Below are positions 1-13,825 of a stretch of 64,000 bases of DNA, in pieces. Both the position numbers and the translations under genes were made by a program. The DNA comes from Karalla daura. Taxonomy: Eukaryota > Chordata > Actinopteri > Chaetodontiformes > Leiognathidae. The stretch is from the NCBI GenBank assembly GCA_029224185.1, contig CM055196.1, positions 9,024,589-9,088,588 of the forward strand, read 5' to 3'. The number at the start of each line of letters is the position of its first letter. Position 1 is the stretch's first letter. The notes beneath the pieces are model-generated. The model had not been told where the DNA came from, searched no databases, and was given only the letters and a program-made list of their open reading frames with translations.

Positions 1-3000
1 AGGAGCAAGGTGTAGCCTGGGTCATGCATGACAGACATGTGGAAGTTACAGTGTGATGGTGTTATTGAACAGAATGTGCTGAAGACAAGGTGGGGGAGTA
101 GATGTTTGCTGTGGAATCAGTGGTGTAAAAGTCACTGTATGCTCTATTAATTCTACTCGATTCAAGTTCAGATGTGTGAAAAATGTTCTGAACTACAGTA
201 TAAAGGTGTTTGTTTCATTCCTCTCTGTCCCCCTCCGTGCTTTATTGCCGACGGAGGACCGAGACCTGCCTGCGACCGTCGAGCAGCCAGAGCTGGAGCC
301 TATTTAACCTGCCACTCTCCCTGAATCCTGAACAGCCGTGGGAAACGGGAGCGGCCTCTGCCCGTCCTCCAGTGTCAGCCCACAGACGACAACAAAGGCG
401 TGGGAGTGACGGGGAGCGCTCAGCCCCCATGTCATATTTCACCTCAGGAGAATGTGCAGCAATAATCTGGATTTAAAGCAGACTTGGTTGACAATCTGTC
501 CCAGACCCCGCAAAAATCTCACTATCCGTTATCCTTTCTGGTTCTCCCGCCCCCGCAGAGACTCTTTTGTAAAACCTGTAATATCCTGGTGAAACCAACC
601 ACTGCAGGGTCAATTTCCCAGATGCTAAAGGTGATAGCAGAAAACAAAATACGAAAAACAATGTGCAAAAATCAGAGAAAACCAGTTATATTATGACCAC
701 AAAGACTTTGTGGTGACATCGATGACATCTTCATCTCCTTTGCAATGGATATGTTTCCGTCCTTTCTGGTTTTCTTGACCGTAGTATCGGTTTGACAGAG
801 CGGATACAAAAAAGTAAGTGCACGTTCAAATAACAAAATAGGCTCACAGGTAACGTAAATCCTTCGTAGCTTTTATTTTGACAGCTTGACAAATGGATTG
901 ATACTCCGAAAACACTCAGGGGCCGATTTTCTTACAGACGCTGCACATTACCCATCACACAATACAGACTCTGTTGCACGGGACTAGCGTTGTAAAATCA
1001 CAACATGCAACATGGACAGAGCCTTTAAATCGTGTCGGAGCAGGCCACGAGCCATAGCTTTGCTGGGCGTGCTGTTTAGTGTCTCCCGGCGTTCCCTGCG
1101 GTGTTTCATCTTCTGGAGCGCCTGATTCTGCTAATTGAGACTTGGCCTGATTGGGGTGTTAGAGGGCCTGTGGGCTTGGTGCGGTCCCAGCGCCGGGCAG
1201 ACTCTATATGAACGTACACGTATGTAATCACGCGGCGTCGCTCCTGCGGCCATGTGGGAGTGGAGATGTCAGGATGTGTTTGTAGCCCACTCAAGAATTC
1301 AATTAATTAGACTGCTGCGTGTGCGTCCGCGTGCTGTTGTGCGCCGCTGTTTCTGAGGTTAAAAGAAGTGTTTTTTAATGACTGTAATTTTTAGCATGTC
1401 TGTCTACACTGTTGTCTGGTTACTGTGCACATCAAAGGCATAAAGAACATCAGTGATGACAACAATGCGAGCGGCGAAAGACAGAGGAGTATTCCCTCAT
1501 TATGCTTTGCTTCTGCTTTTTACCAGCAATTAACCAGTGCGGCAGCCTGTCCTCGTACAAAACAATGCACCCAGTCATGGCGCTCTCATATTCTTGACAA
1601 ATATTCACAAGCACTCAAGTCTCTTCCGGGCCGACTGCGGCCTGGATTCAGTAATAGGAATGAAAAGAAACAACGATGGCTGCACAGCAGCACACAGGCC
1701 GACCCCACGCACTTTCATCACTATTAATATTCAGTTGTTTGGTTTAATCTTCTTTTGTAAGCTCTGCTTGGCAGCTGTTGCTATGGATCTCTTCTGCGTT
1801 TGTGCAAAATGTCTCCCTCTTCCACCTCTTCATAAAGCCACCACTTATATATATTTTACTAGCGTGTGGGTTTGTCCGCCGTCCTGTTTCATTTCCCCAA
1901 AATAATATATTCTACGTAGCCGATATTCTCTGGAGCATCTGACAGACAATATGGGGCTCAGTGAATTCCCGAACTCATAATCCAATTTCATAATTCACAA
2001 TTTCCCCTTCCCACCAGCTTGCCAAGCCGAGAGCAGCAGAAGCTCAGAGGGATATGTGCACTGACGTGTGGACTGTCAGTGAGTGTGAGCAGCAGGGTTA
2101 GAGGTTTAGTCCAGCCGGCTGCTCTGAATGTAGAATAAAACTGCGGCTTGGAAAAAAAAAATGTTTTTTTCCCCCCTTCAGGTGACGCTCTGCCAATTGC
2201 AGGGCCCTTATCTGCACTTCCTAGAGTTCTGAAGTGACTTCAAGGCTTCCAACTTTGTGAATGTAAAAGGTTTTCCCCCGGTGCCACTGGCGCAGGCAGC
2301 CCTCTTAATTCTCCTCGCACCTGGCGCTTTCCTTCAGATAAAGGCTTTGTTTACACTCCTGTTGCCTTTTCATTCTTCCTAGCAGACAGCCGGATTCCTG
2401 CTGGAACACAGTCACAGAGCAGATCTGTTTGCCAGTGACTCGGCCTCATAATTCCTGCTTTTTTAATTTCTCCCCATCAGCACAGTGTGCTTGTGAGAGC
2501 GAGAGGGAGCATGCGTGTTTCCCAACCCGTCTGGTCCTCACGAAAGCCTTCCACGTCTGTGCCTTGTTGCTCGGCTCTGAACTCAAATGTCTTGGCATCC
2601 ATTCATGGGTACACAAGCGTGATATTGAATCACACAAAGAGAGAGAGGGAGAGAGACAGCTCTGATTTCCCTGCTGGGTTTGCCCTCTGTGGCTCATCAA
2701 CGCCACCCCACCCCCTCTCACGTTGGGTGGCACAGAAACGCATCATGGCCAGAGGAAGGAAGCTCAGATGATGTAATAGAAGAGCACTATGGGTAACATG
2801 ATGAGACAATGACAGTGTTCTTGTAGCCAGTCCATGCTTTTCTTTCTAGTTGAAACTTTGACATTTTGAGCCCAAATGTGATTTAGTAAAAGTCATAATA
2901 TTGCCCCGGGGTTTTATTAATGCATAAATCAGAACTTCAAGACTAAAGCAATGGGAAGGCTATGTATTACTCGAATAAAAACGATGCAATCACTCGCAAG

Positions 3001-5405
3001 TGAACATCCCACAATAACAATGACCAAGAATAAGACCTGACCTGTCCTCATGTAACCAGTCACGATACCCTCACCTGCCACCAGGTGAAACGGGTAAAAC
3101 AAGTACGATTTTTACAAAAATCACCAAAGTTAAAATGAGTTTTAAGAAAAATGACAAATCATCACATTCTAATTTATACACATTCATACAACTTCCTAAC
3201 TGATTTGGACTCAAGGTTGAAGATTACAAGGTTACACAAGATACAAGTTTGTCACAATGGTTCATTGTACAATCAGAATTGGATTGGTTACCAGGTTATA
3301 CAACATAGTTATACAACTAAGAAGAAAACCGGCAAGGTGAATGAAATAAGTTAGCAAAGCTCTATTAGTGAAAATATATCCATGCTTAGGGACAATCCCG
3401 CTTGAAGCAGCGTTAGGGTAAGAGAGGCTGTGAAATGTCACAGAGGTGCTGATCAACATTCTGCATCTGGTTTAAAGTGTACATTTGTGAGTACGTATGA
3501 AAGTATGCCACAATGTCAACCAATGCAGACCAGTCAATATTGCTGCTATGAGGACTGTCCCTGCCTGCGTCCATCAGCAGGCTGCCTCATTGACCAGCGC
3601 ACAGTGGGAGGTCCAGGCTGACAAATTGACCGGCTGATGTTTAATGTCGAGCCTGTTGGAGGTTAATGATCCAATAGAAATACCATGACAGAGACCATGA
3701 GAGCAGAAGCCCAGAGTGGCACTGTAATATTAATCCCTGTCTGGCAACAGGAATTCTGGGGTTTGGCGTCCTCCAGTCAATGGTCGCCATACTCAGGAAC
3801 AAGTTCTCTTGCTTGCCGTCTGTACTCTTTATTAGATTTAATTTGTGAACACTTGAAGAGAAGAGAAGACAGTCTGCCACTGGACCAGTCCAAGGAGCAA
3901 AGTCAAAATCTGTGTGTGCAGTGTAGACGTAGGATGAGGTAAAAGTCTGTAAAATTCAAGCAGCAGAGCGGCTTCAGCCAAGCCTTTTGTACACGCGTTA
4001 TGAGAAGGCAGCGTCGGGTGATCTCGCTGCCGCTTTCGCTGGCTTGTCAACTTGATTAGTAACCCCCATCATGAGAGGAAGGAGCTAACTGTCCTTGTGT
4101 CACATTCGACGTGCCAGGCTTTCTTTCATGCCATCGGGGAATCAATGGGGACTTGTTTCTGCATGTGGCACTTTTTTTCTTCCTCCGTTTCTTGCGGAGG
4201 CGGTGTGCAAATCGATGGCTTTGAAATCAGACGAACAGCAATTCAGATGGGAGCCAGGCGTTAAATGAAATCCTGCCCACCAGAGATACACGCAGCCAAC
4301 TCTCCGTGCACAAAAATGCACCATCTTAAATAGGTAGATCGCCCGGTTATATTTTTTTCTAAAGCGTACCCAACAATTAACCCGTAAACGCTTTTTCTCG
4401 AAACCCGCTGCGCTGCTGAGAATCGGCATTACAGTACGTGAAGCTGCTGCCCAATTACTTTCTCCTCAGCGCTGGCTATACGTAGCCAAGCTGTGCCAAG
4501 CCAACTACTTAACCTTGAACCACGATGGCAGAGAACCAGAGAGGCTCTGCTACAAGCAACTGCGATCTTGATGCGGGAGCTCTCGTTCCGAGACTGGCGA
4601 CGCCCTTGACTTCAAACTGGGGCGGCGGGGAGGCCACAGACAGAGCAGCGCCTGCTCTCAAATCAGCTGCAGCCAAAACACAGGGCTGCAAATGCAATGA
4701 AACAGAGATAATGTGATTATAGAAGTGCTGGGTGCTTAAGTCTAGACGCGAAGCTTCAGGGGCTTGATTATGTCTCTCTTTTTCTCTTTTTCTTCAACCT
4801 TTATCACATATTGTGCTTCGCAAACCTATTTTCATGAGCGCCGATAGCAGCTCTTTGTGCTTTACTCAGAGGCGAGAGACGCCTCAGAGCCATTTATTCT
4901 GATTCACTCTCTACAAACCAAGCTCTCTGAGGCTGCGGCCAACCTAATGTGGATAAACTTGGTGTTAGGAGTATTCTCTTTGCTCCACTGCTTCCAGATT
5001 GTTTTGCCCTAGAAGCTCACAGTGCACACCGGAGAGCCAAAGTGATGAGAGGAAGTTTTCTCCAAAGCTCTAATTGTGACCTCTGCGTGGTCTTCAGAGA
5101 AAAGCTTGTTTTTTGTTGCCTCCATCATGGTAAAGCTTGAGTTTCAGTGCAGGTTTTCATGTTCAGTTTTTCCACCTCTGTCCTTTTGGCATTTTTATAC
5201 TACAAAAGTAACTACAAAGAAGAGTTTGTACTTTTCAGTATCTTTGCAGTAGATCCTTACAGATTGCTGGGTGTTGCACCTCCATTGGTATCTGATTACT
5301 TCACACTTGTTTGCACTGATATTTTGACAGTCGAAAACGAGTTTCAGAAGTTATTTTTAAGATAACTGACTTCTTGAAATTGAATAGCAGGGAAATGCTA
5401 ACTGC

Positions 5406-5532
5406 GTGCCCTGTGATGGACTGGCGCACTCTTAAGGTGTATTGTTACCTTTACTCGCTGCAAGTGCTCCAGCAGACCCTTGAGGGACTGAAAAGGTCTA
5501 AAGCAGGTTTAGAAAACGAATGAATGAATAAA
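5406..5532 (-). repeat. Teleost interspersed repeat relic (L2/Maui-like tail) ending in GAAT repeats
   Basis: On the + strand it begins GCCCTGTGATGGACTGGCG and ends with a TAGAAAA-like segment and (GAAT)n. This is a diverged copy of a very common fish repeat whose consensus has GATGGACTGGCGACC..., a CAGC/GACCCTGAAAAGG segment, and TAGAAAATGGATGGATGG at its end. The copy is shortened and mutated. I recognised the repeat from experience with fish genomes; the family name is tentative. The strand given is opposite to the copies at 20527 and 43258. Confidence 0.65.
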
Positions 5533-5593
5533 TCGGCCACATAGTGGTTCAGTGATCAGTGCCCATCAGTGTCACCTCAGACCCCCTGTGTGC
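5533..5593 (-). repeat. Second fragment of the same interspersed repeat family, abutting the first
   Basis: The stretch GGCCACATAGTGGTTCAGTG followed by ATCAGTG...TCACCTCAG resembles the GGCACGGTGG-TCAGTGGTTAGCACTG-CGCCTCACAG end of the same repeat family, in the same orientation as the neighbour at 5406-5532. The tail of one copy and the head of another lie back to back, which suggests two adjacent insertions. Divergence is high. Confidence 0.5.
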
Positions 5594-5774
5594 CACACCA
5601 GTAGACCCCGACACCATCAAGTACTAAATGGGTACAATGCAAGAGTGAAGAAGAATGATTGTCATCATTATTTTATACCAATATGAAATTAAACAGAGGT
5701 GTTAAAGCTTAATAAAGTCTTCAGACATCCTAGAGCTGATGTGGGTGTGTGTGTAAACATTAACTAGAAGTGAT

Positions 5775-5850
5775 GTAAATGGCTACCAGAGCTGGTTAGG
5801 TCCAATAGCTTTTATGCCATTGGACCTAATGGCTTTTAATGTCCATTTAC
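5775..5850. other. 76-nt imperfect foldback
   Basis: Outer arms GTAAATGG (5775-5782) and CCATTTAC (5843-5850) and inner arms TTAGGTCCAAT (5796-5806) and ATTGGACCTAA (5819-5829) are exact reverse complements. The 13-nt spacers between outer and inner arms are equal in length on both sides and can form some extra A-T and G-T pairs. The terminal loop is 12 nt. Confidence 0.9.
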
Positions 5851-6879
5851 TTGCCCCTGCCTCACTGCAGGTAGCTAAATAAGCAAGTGGGTAAACAGTC
5901 ACAGTCGTAGATTGAAAGACGCTGAAACATCCCATTGTGTCACAAGGACACGAACATGCTGGGCCTTACACACTTCCACATCAGTTTATGGAGAGTGCGC
6001 GTGCTTTTCAGGCCTGAACAATAGGTTTGAGTGGCATCGTGAGAGTTGGAGCGGGATTAGACCTAACCTCCGAGGGCTCTCTCCAAAGCCCCTTTTGTGT
6101 GTGTGTGTGAATAGGAACATGGTTCCCCGAGATGGTCTGCACGCCAGCCAGCCGTGTCCTACATGCTGCCTGAATCTTTGCCTCATTTGAATCGCGCATT
6201 AGCGCTCAAGTTTTGTGAGGGTATGTGACGTCTCTTTCGGGCCAGCCACTGGACAGAAAGCTCACTTCCCTCTTTTTGCCTAATGGGCCTGAATGCAGCG
6301 TAATTAGTGAGCTGATGTAGGCCACTGCCTCCGAAACTCTTACCAGTTTACCTGCGCCCGTCTCCCCGCACGGTCACTAAAATGGACAAATGATTTGCTC
6401 TTGGACTTGAGCACATCCCCCCACTCTTTTCTCAGCCTCTCTAATTAACCATTTCAGTTGGCCGACAGCATCCGCCCAATTGTGTTTTCAGCTGGCTGAG
6501 AAAACACAGAAACGGCAAATCCTGGCAATCATGGCTTCGATGTAATTGGCAGCCTCAGCCAGTAATCATGCTTTAGAGCCCTCTGATAATAAGGGTTCAT
6601 CTCCCCTTCCTGATTTTCTGAGGGCTTTAAGATGTTGTCTCTTTCTTCCTGTATGTAGGAGGGCGTGGGTCACTGAATGAGCAGAAAATCACCGGAAGAA
6701 AGAAATCACCCTCTGTCCACTTTTGATTTTACACGTCACAAATCACCCCATGCTCTCTGTTAATTTCTGGACTTGCTGCAGGTTATAAATCAGCTCTCAG
6801 GGGAGGATGATTGTGTGTGTGTGCGCTGCATGTGCTTGTGAGCTCGTTTGCATGTGACTCATTTTATTTGCAGATGCCT

Positions 6880-6881
<2 letters not shown>

Positions 6882-6953
<72 letters not shown>
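6882..6953. repeat. (GT)n microsatellite, 72 bp, uninterrupted
   Basis: A pure dinucleotide run directly follows a TGCCTGA segment. A long alternating purine-pyrimidine run of this type can adopt Z-DNA. Confidence 0.99.
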
Positions 6954-6955
<2 letters not shown>

Positions 6956-8639
6956 CTGATCACCAGCTTGCTCCATCTTCTGAGAAGTTGACCTGGTTTC
7001 TGGTGTCAAGTGCGAGCATGGTCAGAGGTGGTGAATAGGTGCCCCATCCATCCAGAGAAGTAAGCATTTGACAGTATAGGTCCACCATTAGGCCCCGTGA
7101 TGGATGCCTCGCATTGTGGGAACAGATGGGTGCAGGCTGCGGAGGCTGGAAATGGGCTTTGATTGTAGGCATACATCTTGGATTTAATGCAGGAATTCAT
7201 TCACCCGCAGCGTGTGCATCACATTTCATATTTTACAGTTATTTGCTCTGAATGCAACAGGAGATTGATTAATCTTATATTCCAGACTTGCAAACTGTTT
7301 GAACAAATCAAAAGGAAAGATTCGGTATTTGGTATATAAGTCAGACGTGGCCATAAAACAATTGCAATTCTGCATTTATGTTTGTAACAATGATAAACTC
7401 TGGACCTTTTAAATAGTCTCATAGCAGAGATAGATGTGATATTAGCCTGTCATCCTACCACCGCTCTGCAAGCAGGATGTATTCTAGTAGTCTTTACTCT
7501 GACAATACTTATTATCCATAAGTACAACAAAAGGAGGGCAGGAGGAAGAATCTCAAGCACCTGTTGAATCAGTGCACGGCTGGTTCTTTTCATGCGGCCG
7601 TACTTCCTATTAAAAGGCTGAACATGAACAGGCTTTTAAGAACAACGTGATGCCAATTACACAGAAGTGGTCTGAACATCTCACATCTCAAGAGAGACAA
7701 AGCAGAAAGACAAGTAGGGAGACCGATCTTCACCTGAAAGCTTCTGTCTTGCTGACTATGGCATTGATTTTGCACCACAATGCATGATAACTTGAAGAAG
7801 TTTATGATTGAAAATTGACTTTTATATTCAGATGTTGCCTTTTCTGTAATGATATCAACCGAGCTGTGTTTGTGCAGTTAATTGTTAAAACTATAGTGCT
7901 TTTACTGTCAGGCGGTAGCCTAGCGTTTGGCTCGTGGACCCTGGCGTTTGGTCATCACCAAAGTGGCTGCATATGTGGATCAATATGAAAAACCATTGAT
8001 CCTATTTTCACTTTCCATATTTATATGGCCCTGCCCTGGGGAGCTGAAAGTCGAATGACTACGTTACATCATTTGACATTTGACGTCTCACTGTTGAACC
8101 TGCTCTTGTGCATGTTGGCTGCTGCCCATGTGTGCACGCACGCTCCGACCGCATCACAGACGCGTGTTTGTGCGTATGAACACATACCAGCCGCAGCTGA
8201 TGCTGAGGTGGGCAACCCCTCCTCTTTTTCTCTTTCTTTCTTTTTCTTTTTTTAACTCCAATCTCTGAAGGCAGACATTGCGGTGCTCCTGGCTTGCTCT
8301 GGGTGTTACTCACGTCCCCTGACGCTGCCCAGAGTAATTTGCTTTGTTATGAGTAATATTCCGGTATTTCCTCACGACCCTCTGTGCAGCCCCCAGTGTG
8401 AGTGCTGCCGGCCCTTTGTCTCCAGCGATGAGCATCATGTGCGTTTTTGCCGCTCTGTGCGCCTCGGCGCTGCTCGTTTCTGTTTCCTTTGACCCGCAGT
8501 TCAACCCGTTAGTAGTTTTGCCGCGGTCACTGTTACATTTCTCTCCATCTGTCTCTCAGGCTTCTCCCCCCCCGCTGCGATGTGTATTTTCCACCAAGTC
8601 CCACTTTCTTTCTGCTGTGAAGTCCTGTTTAGAGGAAGT

Positions 8640-8940
8640 CAAGGAAAATTAGTCCCGCTGCTCCCTCGCATCGCCTTTTACCCCGGTCCACCACTCTCCC
8701 TCTCCCATCAGCCACGCTATACATCCATGTCCTTCCCTCCACTCCTCATCCCCCAATCTCTACTCGCACACCTTCTCCTTGGCTGCAGGTGCACCTGGCT
8801 TATATCTACGCAGGAAAACATTTTTTCTTTCTTCCTCTTCCCCCATCTGGTCCTTCTTCCACTCATCTGCCGTCCTCCTCACCTCTCCACGCTCTCCTCC
8901 TTTCTCCCCTTCTTTCCAATTTCCCTCGCTCAAATGAGAT
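8640..8940. repeat. Pyrimidine-rich low-complexity block
   Basis: About 300 bp rich in CTCC, CTTC and TCTC with scattered purines. It creates open frames of biased composition and has no recognisable domain. Confidence 0.6.
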
Positions 8941-11900
8941 GTTGTGTACAGAGGAGGGTGTGTACATTCCTTATCGCCAGCTTCTGTCCGGGTATTAGGT
9001 GGGGGAAATGGTCCTGTAATGAAACAGAGAGCACTGCTGTGCAAACACACACGCAGAGTTTCTCCGTATGTTTGTGTGTGTGTGTGTGTGTGCGGGTGTT
9101 GGGACGAGTGGCTGATTAAGGTCACCCTGTTTCTCATTTCATTACTTTGGCCAGTGTCCTCTCCACTCCCATCCTCCGTGGCTCCTTGGGCATCTCCCAG
9201 CCTCCTCTGTCTCTTGCTGTTTGTCTGAGTCCGTGCCTGGCGCTGTCTCTCTGGGTTCAGCTCTCCCTCTCACTGTCATCCTGCACGCTGCCTCAAACTC
9301 TCCGCCTTCCTGCGCAGCATCTTGTGTTTGTCAAGTTAAATCGTGCACATATTATTTGGCATAAAGAGGTGCCTATACTCTTAAGGGCACACTGTGTGTG
9401 TGTGAGTGTGTGTGTGTGTGTGGGATGCGTCTGTCTTTCTGTCATTTTTCTCCATCCACACACCGTCACTCTCCAGCACGGTCTTTCTGCCCTCTTTGCT
9501 CCACCGTTCCTCATGCATAGTAGATGCGTTTAGCAACAACAGCCAAGCGACACAAGCGGCGTCTGTGTGCAGCCTCCATGCTTCCCACACTGCCGTGTTG
9601 TCTGGCATGACAATTGGATTTCTTCTGTCTTCGCAGCACTGGTTTCAGAGAGCACTCTCCCACTCGGCCCACACCAGGCACAAAGGGCTTTTGTCTCCAG
9701 CAGCGGCGCTCTTCCTCTGTCTTCCTACAACCTCTTTGGCGTACGTCGATCACACTTCACGAACTTGCTAGAAATAGGCTGATCACTTAATTGGATAGCG
9801 CTGAGCTGTGGAGAGAGCGTAATACCTATTAAAGCGTGTTAGATTAGCGAATGATAGGTCCTCTGACTTGTGACACGGTTTCACCTGCTGACTTTATGCC
9901 AGGAACTGCAGAACATATGCCATTGGACAGAGAACAGAGTTATCCGTTGATACGTTCAGGTCTCCAGTATCCAGCTGCAACAAATGATAAATTCATTGAA
10001 AGATAAAATAACTATATTAATCAACAATGAGTTGATGATCAGCCACTTCAAAAGACAGCAAGCTCAGTATCTTCTGAGAGTGGCCAACACAAAGCATGAA
10101 GTAAGACTCCATCGTGGCCTTTGTGAAACACGGTTGAGCATTTCCTGACATTTTATACACAGTTGTTTTACATTAGTCAACTGTAGACAGTCTTTCATTG
10201 CATGATCCTTTGTCAGGGCCTTAGGTTTCATTTTGCTCATCCTGTCCTCAGGTGACGGCAGTTCGGAACCTGGAATGACTTTGTGTCAGCGCAGTGTATT
10301 GATTAGCTGTAAGGAAATAGGAGATGTAAAGCTTAAGCACAACAAAACTGCGGGCAGCTCAGAGAGATGCAGCTTGAGACACTGATGGAGAACATTTTGG
10401 CTCTGGCAGGGCGCAGGATGGAGAGTCTCTGTCAGGTTAATACAAGCTCACCACTCAGGGGAGGACTTGTTTGGGCTGCACAGGGCCCAGTGTGCACGCA
10501 GGCAACAGGATGCTGAAGCGAGCGTTGCTACGGGCAACTGATTGAAATATTTTGAAATATTCCACTTTGCCTTCAGCTCGTTCTCAGGTCAGTGTAGTTT
10601 GCCCAAGGCCATGGTTTCCAGCATGAAATCCACCTACAGGGGGAATGGCTGTTAGCTCAGGGGGTGGTGTTGCTGGTATATTTTAACAGTCATATCACTG
10701 TCCAACACTGGGTATTAAGCTGCCCTCGTGTCATTTTGGCCTGGGGTTGAACAGAATTACAGCTGTTTGCACAGTGTTATGTAATTTGTGTATTTACAGA
10801 GGTTCCTATCGGGGATGTGATGCGTGGCTCAGTGGGTCATGAATGGCTGCATAGTGATGAGAAGTTCAGATGTGGGTCATAACACACTGCACATCAGTCA
10901 CAGATGAGTGGACTGTGGCGGCTCCTCTCGTCACCTCTGTTCCTCTGGAACAAAATGATATCATACTAAACAAGCAGGCGCTATCAGTAAAGAGGTAATA
11001 TAATATTACGAGGTCATACGCAACAGGCTTCATGATCTCACCTTTCTGCTTATGAACAACACAAATCACGATTGATAAATACTTCGTTTTTAAATCTAGA
11101 TATGTGGAAATAATTGTAACTGACAAAGTGATGTGGAACGTTTGTTTCACATCTGCTCAGTGGTTCAATCGGCTTTTGTAAGGAGGGGGAACCCTTCTTC
11201 GCTCAGTGGCCAGTATCTCTCAAAATACATTTCTTTTTAATTTGTATCATCAGCTTAATACATACGAACACATTTTGATACATATGAATACATATTTTAT
11301 CAAGTTAATGGTTTTAAAAAGTCTTATAATGGTAGTTACACCCCTGATAGTAATGAAACACTGAAGCAGGGCGAGCTCAGCTCCTCCTGGATTTAATCAC
11401 TGAATGTTTTCTTTATTGGAAAGAACCACGTGGTTTCCAATGAAAGAAGAGAAGATAAATCAGACAAAAACTGAATAAAAAAATACAACTTCACATGTCC
11501 TTGGCAGTCTTTCTTTGGTGTGTAAGTGTGTGCTCACCTTACCCAGTCCTTGTACCTTTAATACTTGCATCTCACTTAAGAATCACTGCTATATTGAAAA
11601 TAAATCACCCCGGGTTGTTTGCACCAATTCTAAAATATGTCTTTTTTGAATGTCACGTTAATCTCCACTACATCGCTATAGCAACTGAAACAAGGGACCG
11701 TATAAACACTGAGGATGAACGCCAAACTAAAGCAAATTGAATTAAGTGCAGAGCAACAGTGCTGATGCTGGTGCAGTGAGGCTCTGGATAAGATTCAAAG
11801 AGACGACCCTTACATAAGACTTTTGTTAATTGCTGTGTGCTCTCAGACCCGAGTGGAGGCCAGCGACTCTCTCTTGAAGAACAAAGAATGTTAGCGTAAA

Positions 11901-13599
11901 CCATTAACAAAAGAATAAGAACACTTCAGTGATTTCCGTAAACATGCAATAAGGATTTTGCATAAGTGATAATGCAGAAATGTAAGAAATACCCGAGCGT
12001 TGTGCTGCTCATTAGGGGCACAGTTTCTGCATGTTTTGCACAGCACAAAATGTCCTTGCAATTTACCATTGGAGGCAAGTAAAAAAGGGTTTGTCTGAAA
12101 ACGCTGGCAACCCACATGCAACATTTATGTCCTTTGCCAGTCGCATGCATGTTTAAGTGATGAACTGCACCGCTTGTGGTTGTTTTTAGAGATGGTAACA
12201 GATGTTTTAAATTCCTACTACAATTTTTTAGCCTGCGCTCCGAAACTTTCAGCCTCTGGAGAACCAGTGCTGCGTACAGAAAAGCCCGTATCCCAATGTT
12301 GACTACAATGCTGTTGGAAGAACCCCTTCTCTATGACATCAAGACCAAGCATATGGAACAAGAGACCGTGAAAAGCAGACGATGGCTGCAGAAAAACAGG
12401 TGCATGTTCGCTTGAGTGAAGGTTTAGATTTTCCCTCGGCTGAATCAATCAGCTTCTGTAAAGCTGGTGTCATGATCGATGGCCAGACCACGGACACACA
12501 TGTGCAAAGACTGAGGTTCGGGGTGACATGAGAAGCACGCTGTCTCGCTCTCTGTCGCATCCCTGCTCTCTCACCTTCCCTTTTCATTTCCAGCCATCGT
12601 CACAGATGCCGATCAATGCGTTCCGCTGTTGCCTTCATGTCTGCAGCGTGACCAGCTCCTGCTGTCGCGGGAGGATACGAAAAGGAACACCCATGAATAA
12701 TTTACGCCGAGCAGGAATATGTAAAGGGGGTAAACAGACATAAGAAACAAAGTGCAAGCAATTGCAGCAGCTTGCATGGAAATAATTGCCCGGTGGAGCT
12801 CCTCATCGGAACCCTCCGTCCTTCATGGATGATTCAGGGTCAGCGGGCTATGTGGGTTTTTGTGAGTAGAAGGATGGCTGATGAGGAAGCAGAATTGTAA
12901 TACAGTCTTCATGCAATTGTTTGCTCTGTCTTCATGCTATGCTGTTAACTCAGCTGCAAACCAGTGGACACTGTTTAACTGTTGAATTTGTGTGTTGTAT
13001 CTCATGAGCAATTGCAAAGAGCCCCGTGAATGAAGTCATCTGTTAAATGGGGCTTCGAATGGTTGTTGTCTGGTGTTAACACAGAAATGAGAAATGCCGC
13101 AGATGCAATTTTACAAGGCCGTTATGATCCTATTTGGGTGTGCAGTCGATCACAGATTATGTTTGTTTGTGTGTATGTTTGAGCCAGAGTCAGGTACTGA
13201 GGAAGAACCAGGAGCGTGTACAACTGACTTCTCATTAGAAACTACTTCAGCTGACATGCCTACATTAACGTGTTCATATTTTACATCACATTCTGCCTCT
13301 TCAGATTTGCCCATTTCTTAACTACTGTGTCAGTGTCTGAAATGTATATATGAGCAATGGTGTTTCTGGCCTGGATTGGCACAGATCTTATACGCTGTGG
13401 TTACTCAGCAAAGCCAAGGTAAAATTGTTATTTCTTTCTTGCTCCCCTTTAAATTGAATTGCGTTGGCTGTTGTCACAGGGTGCCGGTTGACACTTTTCG
13501 ACGGGTGACAAAAAAAAATGTTGATAGTGACCTGTTATTACCTGAAAGCAGTGGCTGAGGTGTGGGCTGTGGGTTGCAGTGCAGGGCGGGGTGTGACGT

Positions 13600-13810
13600 G
13601 ACAGAGTGGGTCCATTTGAGGTTGTCAGCGGGTCCCAGGAGTGACGACGGCGACCCGGGCCCAGCCCCAGCTGGCTCTCCCCGACCGCCTCGCCTGCGCT
13701 GCCCCCTTCACAAGCTGCGGGGTGGAGGCGGTTTGTCATCAGGCCCGGCCGCAGCCGGGGCAGCGACTCCCCGACGAGAAGGGAATTTATCACTGCGCAG
13801 CGATAAGACA
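13600..13810. promoter_or_regulatory. Intronic CpG-dense patch with CRE-like site and GATA-type imperfect palindrome
   Basis: A GC-rich block contains GTGACGTGAC (near 13594-13603, CRE-like). Near its end lies a 20-bp imperfect palindrome (13787-13806), TTATCACTGCGCAGCGATAA, with one mismatch and a GATA core in each arm. Function is inferred only. Confidence 0.3.
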
Positions 13811-13825
13811 AGGCTATTATTGCTG

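Noticed and set aside
10640..10880. Segments GTTAGCTCAGGGGGTGG and GTGGCTCAGTGGGT resembling a tRNA-derived SINE head
   Set aside because: There are only short matches to an A-box-like motif, no B box at the right distance and no tail. Too degenerate to support.
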